A stretch of 43,081 nucleotides of DNA from the NCBI GenBank assembly GCA_049694275.1, contig JBAVQS010000003.1, positions 1 through 43,081 of the forward strand, given 5' to 3'. Positions 1-9,361 of the stretch are shown here, in pieces. Position 1 is the stretch's first letter, and each line of letters starts with the position of its first letter. Both the position numbers and the translations under genes were made by a program. The notes below the pieces were generated by a model, which saw only the letters and a program-made list of their open reading frames with translations, searched no databases and had not been told where the DNA came from. Origin of the DNA: JBAVQS01 sp049694275 (GTDB lineage: Bacteria > Chloroflexota > Anaerolineae > UBA4142 > SHND01).

Positions 1-1053
1 CCGGCGCTGGTTCACGATACGGATCAGATTCTCGTACAAGCCCAGGCGCCGGGATACGCGTCGCAATCCATTTCGCGCGGGGGCATCAACGCGAAGGCGC
101 CTTTTGATTTTGTTTTGCAGGCGAACACCCCAACTCCAACGAATACGCTGACCAGTACGCCGACTGCGACAATCGAAGGGACTCCCACGCCGACCCGTAC
201 CTGGACGCCGACCAGCACGCCGCCGCCCAATGTGCTCGTCGAGAGCGATTCGCCGCTGATTCAATACGACGGCTGGCGCGGCGCACTGAATGCCAACGCG
301 AACGGCGGCAGCTATCGCATCAGCAACGTCACGGGTAACAAGGCGGTCTATCGCTTTACCGGCACGACGCTTCGCTGGATCACGATGACCGGCCCCGACC
401 AGGGCAAGGCAACCGTGACGATTGGCGCGCACACTTATACCGTCGATCTCTACAGCGCCGCGCCGCAGTGGAACGTGAGCAGGACCTACAGCGGCCTCGG
501 CGCGGGGACGCACACCATCATCATTAAGGTGAGCGGCCTCAAGAATGCGGCCTCGACGGGCGCGAGCGTGGCGGTGGATGCCTTTAGTGTGAACAACGGC
601 GCGCCGGTGCAAGAGAACTCGCCGCTGGTCCAGTATAACACTTGGAGCGGCAAGAGCAGTGCGAGTGCGAGCGGCGGGAGCTATCGCTATAACCGCACGC
701 TCAAATCCTATGCGCAGCTCATCTTTATGGGGACGAGCATCACCTGGCTCACGAACAAAGGGCCGAGCTATGGCAAGGTGGTGGTGACTATCGACGGCGT
801 CAACAAGGGAACGTTCGACCTCTATCGTGCGACGGCGCAGTGGCAGGTTGCGATTCCGTTCACGAACCTGGGGACGGGGACGCACGTGATCAAGATTCTG
901 CCGCAGGGCACCAAGAACGCCGCAGCGACGAGCGCGAACGTGGTGGTGGATGCATTCAAAGGGTCGATCATCCCGTCCTACAGTCTGACGAGCGCATCGC
1001 CAGACGCTGGCGCGAGCTGGTTCCAAGCGCTGTGGACGGCGCTCTTCCGCTAG
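1..1053 (+). CDS. Secreted protein with two repeated beta-rich domains, 3' part only
   Basis: The frame is open from the first base, so the true start lies upstream of the window. The visible 350 residues begin with a short unrecognised stretch, continue through a Thr/Pro-rich linker (about residues 39-75), and then hold two copies of a domain of about 120 residues. Each copy starts with SPL(I/V)QY and a W, contains an aromatic-rich core with a (G/S)xGKV.VTI strand, and ends with a VDAF motif. Such tandem modules behind a Thr/Pro linker are typical of exported, surface-attached or carbohydrate-binding proteins, but I cannot name a family or ligand. The gene ends at a TAG that shares the palindrome CTAG (1050-1053) with the stop codon of the opposing methyltransferase gene, so no terminator fits between them. 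Confidence 0.8.
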   Translation, partial: PALVHDTDQILVQAQAPGYASQSISRGGINAKAPFDFVLQANTPTPTNTLTSTPTATIEGTPTPTRTWTPTSTPPPNVLVESDSPLIQYDGWRGALNANANGGSYRISNVTGNKAVYRFTGTTLRWITMTGPDQGKATVTIGAHTYTVDLYSAAPQWNVSRTYSGLGAGTHTIIIKVSGLKNAASTGASVAVDAFSVNNGAPVQENSPLVQYNTWSGKSSASASGGSYRYNRTLKSYAQLIFMGTSITWLTNKGPSYGKVVVTIDGVNKGTFDLYRATAQWQVAIPFTNLGTGTHVIKILPQGTKNAAATSANVVVDAFKGSIIPSYSLTSASPDAGASWFQALWTALFR

Positions 1054-1679
1054 CGCTTGATGGCTAACAAAGAGATGACGACCGAGCCGTGGATGGAGAG
1101 CTCGATGGGGCGAAAGGCATCAAAGAGGGCGGAGAGCGCGTCCGGCGTCAGGATATGGTGCGGTAATCCCTTTTCGTACCCCGATTGGGGCACAAAGGTT
1201 CCCGGTTCGACCTCGATGGCATCGGGCTCATCATTCAACTGTGCGGGCACGGTGATGAGGATGAGCCCTCCAGGCTTGACCGCGCGTCCAATCTCCCGGG
1301 CCGTGGCGCGCACGGTCGCCTGGAGCGCGTGGTGAATGACCTGGGTCGAGAGGATCGCGTGAAATGCGCCATCGGGGAAGGGGAACGGTTGGCGCATATC
1401 GGCGCAGACCAGGTCGGCGCATAACGCTTGCTCGTCGAGCCAGCCGCGCGTGAGGGCGAGCCCCGTGGGGGCGTTATCCATCCCGCAGACCGAAAGACCC
1501 TGGCGCGCCAAAAGCACGGTGTGCCGGCCGTTGCCGCAGCCGAGGTCGAGGACGCGCGCCCTGGGGTGTTCTTGCAGCCGCTGCGCGAACTGGAGAACAA
1601 TCGGCGCGGGTTCGTTAAAGAGCCGTCCGGCCTGGGCAAAGATGTCCTCCCACGGTTGGTCGGGAAAAAGCTGGTCTAT
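1050..1679 (-). CDS. Class I SAM-dependent methyltransferase, probable AUA start
   Basis: The protein (209 residues from the proposed start) has the Rossmann methyltransferase core: motif I VLDLGCGNGRH near residue 45, an acidic end of strand 2 (GMDNA), the DMRQPFPFPDGAFHAIL motif and a KPGGLILITVP post-motif, as in the Methyltransf_11/25 group. The substrate is unknown. No ATG, GTG or TTG lies in frame between the upstream stop (1689-1691) and motif I. Starting at the first GTG (1517) would cut the SAM site in half, and the first CTG (1577) would remove the N-terminal helix. An AGAGG lies six bases before an ATA codon at 1679-1677, which makes ATA the best start. An error that changed ATG to ATA is the main alternative. 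It follows the histidine kinase gene by about 20 bases and is probably cotranscribed with it. Confidence 0.8.
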   Translation of the reverse strand: MDQLFPDQPWEDIFAQAGRLFNEPAPIVLQFAQRLQEHPRARVLDLGCGNGRHTVLLARQGLSVCGMDNAPTGLALTRGWLDEQALCADLVCADMRQPFPFPDGAFHAILSTQVIHHALQATVRATAREIGRAVKPGGLILITVPAQLNDEPDAIEVEPGTFVPQSGYEKGLPHHILTPDALSALFDAFRPIELSIHGSVVISLLAIKR

Positions 1680-1700
1680 GACAGTCCTCTATCTCTAACG

Positions 1701-4700
1701 CTAGTCGTCGCGCTCTTCGGCGAGGGCGGGCAAAAAGACCGTAAAGGTGACGCCGCGCTCGGGGCCGATGTTTTCGACGGTGAGTGTCCCGCCGTGCTGC
1801 TGCACGATGCTCTGGCTGATCGCCAGGCCGAGGCCGGTCCCCTCCTCCTTGGTGGTAAAGAACGCCTCAAAGATCGCATCGAGCTGATCGGGGGGGATGA
1901 TTGGGCCGTCGTTGGTAAAGGCGACGGCCACGCCGCCCCAGTTTTCGTCGATGGTCACGAAGAGGTGACCCTGCTCCCCCATCGCGTCGATGGCATTGAG
2001 AATCAGGTTGAGAAAGACCTGGATGATCTGCTCGGGGTCGCAACGGACAACCGGCACGGGATGGAAATCCGTCGTCACCTGAATGTGCGCATGCTGCATG
2101 TGCTTTTGGCTCAGGCTCAGGGTATGCTCCACGAGGTCGGTGACGGAAATGGGGTGCATGGCGCTGGGGGCGGGACGGGCAAAACGGAGGGTGCGCTGGG
2201 CCACATTGCTCAGCCGCTCGACCTCCTGCCGGATGATCTGCAGGTTCCGGTCGCGCTCGGCGGGCTCAAGCTCGAAATCGATGACCAGGTCGAGGGTCGC
2301 CATGACGCCTTGCAAGGGGTTGTTGATCTCGTGAGCCAGGGCGGCGGCCATCCGCCCCAGGGCGGTCAGCTTTTCGGCGCGGACGAGCTGCGCTTCGGCC
2401 TGCTTTTGCCGAGTGATATCGCGGATGACCCCCATCGTCCCGATGACCTTGCCGTTCGCACCCTTGAGGGGCGAGGCCGAAACCATGACCGGAAAGAGCT
2501 GGCCGTTCTTGCGCCGGTACAGGGTCTCGCTCGCATAGGCATCCTGCGCTATGGCCCGCCGGAACGTGGTCTGACCCACGGTAGGATCGGGATACAGAAA
2601 ATCGGGCGACGTGCCCAGCACCTCTTGACGGGTATAGCCCAACGCTTTTTCGGCGGCGGGGTTGAACTCGACGATCCGGCGATTGATATTGGCGGCGATG
2701 ATCATATCGCGCGAGCTGTTGATGAGGTTGCGCGTATACGCCTCGGATTCGCGGAGGGCCTCTTCGGCCTGGCGGAGCCGGGTGACATCGCGGAACAACA
2801 GGACGACGCCGGTGATCGCGCCGGCCGCGTCGCGCACGGGAGCAATACTGCTCGAGAGGTACCGGCGCGTGCCATCGGCGGCGACGAGCGCCGTGTCTTC
2901 GGGCAGCCCGCGAATCAGGCCGTCCCGGAGCACCGGGCTGATCATGTCGCCCATCTCCGTTCCATCGTTAGCATCGACGAGGTGGAACACGGCGCAGAGG
3001 GGTTGGCCGAGCGCATCGGCCTCGCGCCAGCCGGTCAACTGCTCGGCCCTCGGATTAAAGAGGAGGATGCATTGGTCGCCGTCGGTGGTGAGCATGCCGT
3101 CCCCGATGCTGTCGAGGGTGAGCGCGAGCTGTTCCTTTTCCCGCGCCAGCGCCGCCTGCATCTGCTTGCGCTCGGTAATGTCGACGATCGAGACGATGAC
3201 CTTGCCATAGCTCTGTTCATAGCCGGGCATCACGCGCCAATCGAGGAGAATGTCCCGCAGTTCGCCGTCGAGGCGCGGGTTGCGGGTCTCGCTCTGGAAA
3301 TGGGTTGCGCCGCCGGCAATGGCAAGCATATCCTGCACTTGCCCGGGATCGGCGATGGGCGGAACAAGGGGGGGCAGGTTGTCGAGGAGCTCGGACTTGT
3401 CGGCGGCGCGATAAAACTGGAGGCAAGCGCGATTGGCGTCGACGATGCGAATCCCGGAAAAACAGCGGGCCAGTTCCTCCGGATGCGCGGTCAGATACCC
3501 GGCCAGGTTGTCCATCCCCTCCCGGGTGAGCGCATCCAGATACTCTTTCGTCAGGATAAATTCCTCTTCGCAGAGCGCCATCGGCGATTCCTCAAACAGC
3601 GTGCGGTAGCGGCGCTCGCTCTCGGCCAGTTCCTGCTGCGCCTGTTCGCGTACCTGAAGTTCGCTCTGGGCCGCGTCGAGCAGTCGGGCATTCTCGATGG
3701 ACAGGGCGGCCTGTTCGGCAAACAGAGAGACAATCTGAATTTCTTCGGCGGTAAACAGCCCCGTTTTTTCTTGATCAATCAAGATCAGTGCACCAATCAC
3801 CCGATCCTCGACCTTGAGGGGTACGCCGATGAGACGGCGGTAGGGACGATCGGCCAGGTACGGGAAACGGTTTTCCCAGGCCTGATAGTCGGTGATTATC
3901 ACTAGTTCGCCGGTCTGGACCACACGCCCGGCAAGCCCTTGACCAACTGGCATTTGCCTCCCGACATCCGATTCCGGTGCGTTGAATCCCACCACCGATT
4001 CCACACTCAGGCCGTCCAGGGTCAAGAGGAACAGCCCCCCGGAATGTAGGTGGAGCAGCTCGGTCGCACGGGCGATGATCGTCTTGAGCAGGGGCACGAG
4101 CTCATGCTGGCCGTTGATCTCGAGCAGGGTCTGATAGAGCACCTCCAGGGCGTGCGCCCGGTGGTCGAGTGCGGCCTCGGCGTCTTGGCGCTCGAGCGCA
4201 TTGGCGATGGCGCTCCCCAGCACCTGCAACTGCTGAACATCCTCCGGCGTCCAGTGATGTTCGTGCGCGTGCGCGTGGAGCCCGACCGCGCCAAACACTT
4301 TTCCCTGTGCGCCGTGAACCGGCATCACCAGGTTCGAGATCGCTCCCTCGCGCCGGACAGCCGCGCGCCATTCGGTGGATTCGACCGGGAGTTCGTCCAT
4401 CCGGTCGGCGGAGGCGATCTGGTCCTGGAGGAGCAGCCGCCAGGGCCAGTTGAACTGGTCGAGGGGGAGCGTCGGGCGGGTTCGCGCCGTGGTCGCGAGG
4501 TCGGACACGCGCCAGTCATGCGTGACGGTCACGGTGCGCCGGTCCGGCGCGACCCGAAAGACAAAGGCGTGGTCCACGCCAATAAACTGCGCCAGCTCTT
4601 GTAAGCCGTTTTCAATCGCGGCGTCGATGGCGTCGCCAGTGCTGGCCGCGAGCCGGGCGAGCACCCGGCCCATCAGCTCGCCGAACGCGTCGCGCCGCGC

Positions 4701-5456
4701 GAGCGCGACCTCGGCCTCCTTTTGCGGGGTGATGACCCGCAGCAGGACCGAGATTCCCTGGGCAATCGGATAGATGCGCACGTCAAACCAATTGGTGTAG
4801 GGGGTGGGTGCGAAATAGGTCTCGAACTCGGCCGGCTGGCCGGTGCGCAGGACCTCAAGCGCCCGGTCGTGGAGGATGGATCCGCGCGCCACGGGCCAGG
4901 TCTCCAGCACCGGTTGGCCGATGACCGCCGCGCGGTCTACGCCCAGGAAGGCTTGCGCCGCGCGGTTGAGATGGAGCAGGCGCAGGTCCGGGTCGAGAAT
5001 AAACACGCCATCGGTCATGCGGTCAAAGGTCTGGTAGAGGTCGCCGAGCACGCGCTCGCGCTCGCGGAGCTTGTACTGGGAGCGGGCGAGGCGCAACAGG
5101 GTCTCGACGCGCGCCACCAGCTCGCGGGGAGAGATGGGCAGGGCCAGGTAGCCATCGGCGCCGGCTTGCAGTCCGATTGCCTGGCTCTCGGATTCGACGT
5201 GATATGCCGAGAGGAGAACGACGAGGGCGTGTTCGAGCGCCGGGTCGGTCTTGATTCGACGACAGATTTCCAGTCCATCGATATCGGGCAGGACCACGTC
5301 GAGCAGCGCCAGCGTGGGCCGGTGGTCCTGGGCGGCTTGCAGCCCCTCGCCGCCGGTCGCGGCTTCAAGGACGGTGTATCCGGCATTGCGCAGTACATGG
5401 GCGTGTGCGGAACGAATGGCGGCATCGTCGTTGACGAGCAGGATGGATTCGGGCAT
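1701..5456 (-). CDS. Cytosolic hybrid sensor histidine kinase REC-PAS-GAF-GAF-PAS-PAS-PAS-HisKA-HATPase
   Basis: A 1251-residue signalling kinase with no membrane segment. Order: receiver domain (1-118, DD pair at 10-11, phospho-acceptor D53), PAS (about 130-245), two GAF domains (about 258-425 and 440-597), three PAS domains (about 612-765, 775-895, 905-1018), then HisKA with phospho-acceptor H1042 in AHEINNPLQG, and a HATPase with N box NLILNAIDAM and G box EEGTGLGLAI. The receiver has Leu106 where the conserved Lys of the (K)P motif should be, so its switching may be altered. The ATG at 5456 follows GAGGAA by ten bases; a TTG ten codons upstream is possible but would overlap the region just before the neighbour's stop. 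No separate response regulator is adjacent. The signal is unknown; GAF and PAS domains suggest a small molecule, redox or light. Confidence 0.9.
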   Translation of the reverse strand: MPESILLVNDDAAIRSAHAHVLRNAGYTVLEAATGGEGLQAAQDHRPTLALLDVVLPDIDGLEICRRIKTDPALEHALVVLLSAYHVESESQAIGLQAGADGYLALPISPRELVARVETLLRLARSQYKLRERERVLGDLYQTFDRMTDGVFILDPDLRLLHLNRAAQAFLGVDRAAVIGQPVLETWPVARGSILHDRALEVLRTGQPAEFETYFAPTPYTNWFDVRIYPIAQGISVLLRVITPQKEAEVALARRDAFGELMGRVLARLAASTGDAIDAAIENGLQELAQFIGVDHAFVFRVAPDRRTVTVTHDWRVSDLATTARTRPTLPLDQFNWPWRLLLQDQIASADRMDELPVESTEWRAAVRREGAISNLVMPVHGAQGKVFGAVGLHAHAHEHHWTPEDVQQLQVLGSAIANALERQDAEAALDHRAHALEVLYQTLLEINGQHELVPLLKTIIARATELLHLHSGGLFLLTLDGLSVESVVGFNAPESDVGRQMPVGQGLAGRVVQTGELVIITDYQAWENRFPYLADRPYRRLIGVPLKVEDRVIGALILIDQEKTGLFTAEEIQIVSLFAEQAALSIENARLLDAAQSELQVREQAQQELAESERRYRTLFEESPMALCEEEFILTKEYLDALTREGMDNLAGYLTAHPEELARCFSGIRIVDANRACLQFYRAADKSELLDNLPPLVPPIADPGQVQDMLAIAGGATHFQSETRNPRLDGELRDILLDWRVMPGYEQSYGKVIVSIVDITERKQMQAALAREKEQLALTLDSIGDGMLTTDGDQCILLFNPRAEQLTGWREADALGQPLCAVFHLVDANDGTEMGDMISPVLRDGLIRGLPEDTALVAADGTRRYLSSSIAPVRDAAGAITGVVLLFRDVTRLRQAEEALRESEAYTRNLINSSRDMIIAANINRRIVEFNPAAEKALGYTRQEVLGTSPDFLYPDPTVGQTTFRRAIAQDAYASETLYRRKNGQLFPVMVSASPLKGANGKVIGTMGVIRDITRQKQAEAQLVRAEKLTALGRMAAALAHEINNPLQGVMATLDLVIDFELEPAERDRNLQIIRQEVERLSNVAQRTLRFARPAPSAMHPISVTDLVEHTLSLSQKHMQHAHIQVTTDFHPVPVVRCDPEQIIQVFLNLILNAIDAMGEQGHLFVTIDENWGGVAVAFTNDGPIIPPDQLDAIFEAFFTTKEEGTGLGLAISQSIVQQHGGTLTVENIGPERGVTFTVFLPALAEERDD

Positions 5457-5482
5457 GTTCAATGTGTTCCTCGATTGACGAT

Positions 5483-8086
5483 TCAATTGGGACTGGAGAC
5501 CTGGCCGGTGTCGCCATCCACCGTGATGCGCTGGCCGCTTGCCAGCCGCTCGGTTGCGATGCCGGTCCCGAGCACGGCGGGAATGTGATACTCACGGGCG
5601 ACGATGGAACTGTGACTGAGCGGGCCGCCGACATCGGTGACGACCCCCGCAGCCAGCGCAAAGAGAGGTGTCCAGGCGGGCGTGGTGATGCGGGCGACCA
5701 GAATGTCCCCCGGTTGCATTTGTCCAAACTCTTCGGGGCCATGGATCACCCGGGCAGTGCCGGTGACGCGCCCCGGACTGGCGCCAACGCCCTTGATGAC
5801 CTGCCCGGCCGCCTGATCAGTCCGCGCCGGCAAGGTACGGCTGAAATCAATCTCCAGCAAGCGCGCCCCACTTTTGAGCGGCAGCGCAGCCGGCGGCGTG
5901 AGGGCGCGTGCGCGTTCCCAGGCGGCGCGCCGCGCGGCAACGACCGCCGTATGGTCGGCCGGCGCTTGCCCCGCGTTCAGCGCGGCGGCCGCCGCGTGCA
6001 GCTCATCGAGCTCCAGCCAAAAGACATCGTCCGCCGCGGCGACTCCGTGCGCGTTCGCCAGGCGCTGCCCGATTTCGCGCAACATGCGGCGGAGGACCGG
6101 CCAGCCCAACCCCGTATCGGCGAGGGCATCTTCGCGCAGGGGCGCGAAATCCTGCGCCAGTCGAACCAGCGGCCGCAAGAGTCGTGCCCGGAGGTTGTGC
6201 GGCCGCGCCATCAGTTCCCCAGTCGCCTGCTCGCGGGCGGCGCGGGCGGATGTCTGGCGCGCATAGGGACTGGCCGCCTGGCCACCGGCAAAGAACTTGA
6301 CCGTTTCCAGAATGGGGACCGGGTCGTCGGCAGGCACGGCCTGCGCAAAATCGAGGTTGTAGATGGCATGCCCGAACCGGGCCTGGTGCGCGGCGAGGCG
6401 TCGCCAGAATTCGGGCCATGCACCCGCCCCGTCCTGCTGCCGGTACGCCTGGCCGAACTGCGCGCTCGTCATGCCGGTCAGCGCCGCGCACAACTCTGTC
6501 TGTTCGCGCACCCACTGCGCCAGGTCATACAGCGACTCTTCGGCCTGAATCGGCGTGCTGTCATAGCCCAGCACAAAAGTCAGCGCCGGCGGTGCGCTAC
6601 GGCGCTTGAGGAACCGGTACGCGAACACAAAGAACGCCTCACCCAGGTAGGACATGGGCAGGATGCCGCTCTGGACGGAGAGATAGTACTGCGCCGCCTC
6701 GGCCATCAGGTCGCGCGCCCCGTCGAGCAGCGCGGTCGCGGGCGTTGCGGTCAGGTCGCGCGCCTGCCACTCGCTCGCGCGGGCGGCGTAGCGGGCGCGT
6801 GCCGCCTCCCATCGGGGCCGCGCCGTGCGGAGCAGGGGGAACATGGCGGGAACGGCGAGCAGCATCCGGACGGTCTGCGCGGTGGTGAGGGACAGGTCGA
6901 GATAGCCATACCCGTTGATGGTAACAAAGACCGCGCCGGGCCAGGTCATCCCCATGCGCTGGATGAGGTCCGCCAATGTTTTGCCATAGGCCGGCAGTCC
7001 GAGCGTGGCAAAGAGGGGCGAAAGGGGATCGGGCAGCAGCTCCAGCACGCTGGCGCGCATATAGCTCCCTCTGGGGTTGGGGACCGGCCACGCGGTCTCG
7101 GGCGCGCCGGGCGCGGCGGTGGGTGGTGGGGGCAGGGCGGTAATCGGTCGGGCCTGGAGGATGGCGATGTCGCCCGCGGCGAGCGCCCACTCGATATCCA
7201 TCGGGCACGCATAGAGCGTCTCGATTTGGAGGCCAAGGCGGACGAGTGCGGTCACCTGCGCCGGGTCGAGCACGGCTCGCGTGCGCCGGTCCGGCGGCGT
7301 CGGTTCCTCGCGCGTGCCGTCCGGCGTGCGCACCGTCATCACGTCCTTGATGCCGACCTCTTGCTCGACGATGGCCCCGCTCGCCTTGTCCACTACGAGC
7401 GTATCCGGCGTGACCTGCCCGCCGACAATCGCCTCGCCCAGTCCCCAGGCGGCGTTGATCAACGCCTGGTCGCGCGCCCCGGTGATCGGGTTGGCGGTGA
7501 ACAGGACGCCGGCCGCGTCGGCGGGCACGAGCTCCTGGACGACGACCGCCAGGCTCACCTCTGCGGGCGCGATGCCCTGGCGCGCCCGGTAGCCTATCGC
7601 CCGCGCGGTCCAGAGCGAAGCCCAACAGCGTTGGACCGCCGCCAGGACCCGCGTTTCGCCGTGCACGTTGAGATACGTCTCTTGCTGGCCGGCGAACGAC
7701 ATCCCGGGCAGGTCTTCGGCGGTGGCGGAGGAGCGGATCGCGACGGGCAGGTCTCCTCCGCCCAGTTCGGCGTACGCCTGGCGAATCGCCGCCGCCACCT
7801 CTTCCGGCATCGCGTGCTGTGCAAAGAGCTCGCCGATTCGGCTTGCGGCCGCGTCCAGCGTGGCGGGCCGGTCGGGCGCGACCGATGCGACGGCGTCCAG
7901 AATCTGCGGCTGCATGTTATTCGCCGTCACAAAGCGGCGATAGGCCGCCGTCGTAATGTGAAACCCCGGCGGCACCGGCAGGCCCGCGGCCGCCAGGCGC
8001 GCCAGCGACGCGCCCTTGCCGCCGACCTGCGCCAGGCCGGCGGCGGCGTCCCCGAGGGTCAAGATGAAATCAGAGAGGCGTGTCAC
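5483..8086 (-). CDS. PEP/pyruvate-binding phosphotransferase, rifampicin-phosphotransferase-like architecture
   Basis: The 867-residue protein begins with a PPDK-type ATP-binding domain (VGGKGASLARL at 21-31, IRSSATAEDLPG around residue 117, GLGEAIVGGQ, and DIEWALAAG...QARPIT near 300). It then has a long alpha-helical middle region and ends in a swivelling phosphohistidine domain with catalytic His825 in GGPLSHSSIVARE. PEP synthase has the His domain in the middle and a C-terminal PEP barrel; that barrel is absent here. The order ATP domain, middle domain, C-terminal His domain and the length are those of rifampicin phosphotransferase (Rph), which transfers the beta-phosphate of ATP to an antibiotic hydroxyl. 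The natural substrate here is not known. The start is GTG with AGG directly before it, a weak site. It lies 14 bases after asnA and is probably in the same transcript. Confidence 0.85.
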   Translation of the reverse strand: MTRLSDFILTLGDAAAGLAQVGGKGASLARLAAAGLPVPPGFHITTAAYRRFVTANNMQPQILDAVASVAPDRPATLDAAASRIGELFAQHAMPEEVAAAIRQAYAELGGGDLPVAIRSSATAEDLPGMSFAGQQETYLNVHGETRVLAAVQRCWASLWTARAIGYRARQGIAPAEVSLAVVVQELVPADAAGVLFTANPITGARDQALINAAWGLGEAIVGGQVTPDTLVVDKASGAIVEQEVGIKDVMTVRTPDGTREEPTPPDRRTRAVLDPAQVTALVRLGLQIETLYACPMDIEWALAAGDIAILQARPITALPPPPTAAPGAPETAWPVPNPRGSYMRASVLELLPDPLSPLFATLGLPAYGKTLADLIQRMGMTWPGAVFVTINGYGYLDLSLTTAQTVRMLLAVPAMFPLLRTARPRWEAARARYAARASEWQARDLTATPATALLDGARDLMAEAAQYYLSVQSGILPMSYLGEAFFVFAYRFLKRRSAPPALTFVLGYDSTPIQAEESLYDLAQWVREQTELCAALTGMTSAQFGQAYRQQDGAGAWPEFWRRLAAHQARFGHAIYNLDFAQAVPADDPVPILETVKFFAGGQAASPYARQTSARAAREQATGELMARPHNLRARLLRPLVRLAQDFAPLREDALADTGLGWPVLRRMLREIGQRLANAHGVAAADDVFWLELDELHAAAAALNAGQAPADHTAVVAARRAAWERARALTPPAALPLKSGARLLEIDFSRTLPARTDQAAGQVIKGVGASPGRVTGTARVIHGPEEFGQMQPGDILVARITTPAWTPLFALAAGVVTDVGGPLSHSSIVAREYHIPAVLGTGIATERLASGQRITVDGDTGQVSSPN

Positions 8087-8100
8087 CCTGAAACCATTTT

Positions 8101-9234
8101 TTACTTGAGCACAAAGATATTCTTTTGGGCGCAGATCTCGTCAAGGATCTTGGGCCAGACGCTGACCGTGACCTCGCCCAGGTGCGCTTTGCGGAGCAGG
8201 AGCATTTGCGTGCGCGATTGCCCGATGCCGCCGCCGATGCTCAGCGGAATCGTGTGATTGACGATCCCCTGATGATACGGATAGCTTAACAGGTCAAGCT
8301 GCCCTGTCAACTCGAGCTGCTTGACCAGCGTTTCGGCATTGACGCGGATGCCCATCGAGGTGAGCTCGTGGCGCCGTCGCGTGACGGGATTCCACACCAG
8401 GATATCGCCGTTCAGCCCATGCATCGGCCGGCCATCCTCCGAGACGGTCTCGGTGACCCAGTCATCATAGTCCGCGGCGCGCATCTCGTGCGGGTAGCCG
8501 TCCTTGAGCGTGTGCCCGATGCCGATGATAAAGACTGCCGGGTATTCCTGGAGGACGAGCGTCTCGCGCTGCTTGCGGGGACGGTCCGGGAACATGTCGA
8601 GGAGGTCCTCGGCGTGCATAAAGGTCAGTTCATCCGGCAGGTTGGGATACCGGTCGCTCTTGAGCCGGGGGAACTCGGCCTGGATAAAGGTCTCGGCCCC
8701 CTTGATGACCTTCCAGATTTTCCCGACGACCTCTTTGAGGAACGCAAGGTTGCGCTGTTCGGGCGTCATCACGCGCTCCCAGTCCCACTGATCGACATAG
8801 CAACTGTGATCGTGGTCCAGGAAATAATCCTTGCGCACCGCGCGCATGTCGGTGCACAGCCCTTCGCCCACCGCCATGCCAAACTGCTTGAGCGCGGTTC
8901 GCTTCCACTTGGTCGCCGCCTGCACGACCTGCGCGTCGATGGGGTGCTGGTTGTGGTCGTTCGAGATGTGGAATGGAATCGGCGTGCGCGAGCCGTCGCG
9001 ATCGAGCATGTCGTTGACGCCGCTCTCGCGGTCCACGATCAAGGGGACCGTGACCATCATCAGGTTGAGCTCTTTGCACAGGTGCTCCTCGATATAGTTC
9101 TTGACCGCAAAGATGGCCCGCTGTGTCTCCTTCCGGTCGAGCAGTGAGACATAGTCGCCGGGCAGGACCTTGGCGAGCTCGTCATAGTTCCCGATGCCGG
9201 GGCCGGCGAGATCCGCTTTTTTATCGGCTAGCAT
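8101..9234 (-). CDS. asnA: Aspartate-ammonia ligase (asparagine synthetase A)
   Basis: AsnA makes asparagine from aspartate, ammonia and ATP (AMP-forming) in the cytosol and has a class II aminoacyl-tRNA synthetase fold. Family signatures visible along the 377 residues are KWKR, VGEGLCTDMRAVR, YVDQWDWERVM, the HGLNGDILVWNP block, LTSMGIRV, and near the end SIGGGIGQSR. The E. coli enzyme is about 330 residues; the extra length is mostly an N-terminal extension and an insertion around the SNDHNQHPID segment. The ATG is preceded by GAGGAGG at a spacing of ten. It heads a minus-strand run with the Rph-like enzyme, the kinase and the methyltransferase. I found no T-box or other leader riboswitch in the 250 bases upstream. 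Confidence 0.95.
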   Translation of the reverse strand: MLADKKADLAGPGIGNYDELAKVLPGDYVSLLDRKETQRAIFAVKNYIEEHLCKELNLMMVTVPLIVDRESGVNDMLDRDGSRTPIPFHISNDHNQHPIDAQVVQAATKWKRTALKQFGMAVGEGLCTDMRAVRKDYFLDHDHSCYVDQWDWERVMTPEQRNLAFLKEVVGKIWKVIKGAETFIQAEFPRLKSDRYPNLPDELTFMHAEDLLDMFPDRPRKQRETLVLQEYPAVFIIGIGHTLKDGYPHEMRAADYDDWVTETVSEDGRPMHGLNGDILVWNPVTRRRHELTSMGIRVNAETLVKQLELTGQLDLLSYPYHQGIVNHTIPLSIGGGIGQSRTQMLLLRKAHLGEVTVSVWPKILDEICAQKNIFVLK

Positions 9235-9361
9235 GATTGTATATCCTCCTCATTGAGAATGCAATCGGGTTTTAAACCGACGCTGTTCAAATTCTACTTT
9301 TGCATGGAGCGGGTTTTGGTCACAAATGCGTATCCCTTTGGTCAAAAAAAAGGGCGGCCCG

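Noticed and set aside
1428..3905. Long plus-strand open frame opposite the histidine kinase
   Set aside because: Low-complexity shadow composition; the opposing strand encodes conserved kinase motifs.
5483..8086. PEP synthase (ppsA)
   Set aside because: The C-terminal PEP-binding barrel is absent and the phosphohistidine domain is last, not central.
5462..8257. Long open frame on the plus strand opposite the Rph-like gene
   Set aside because: It has the Arg/Gly/Ala-rich composition of a high-GC antisense shadow, no ribosome site and no recognisable domain, while the minus strand carries a clear protein family.
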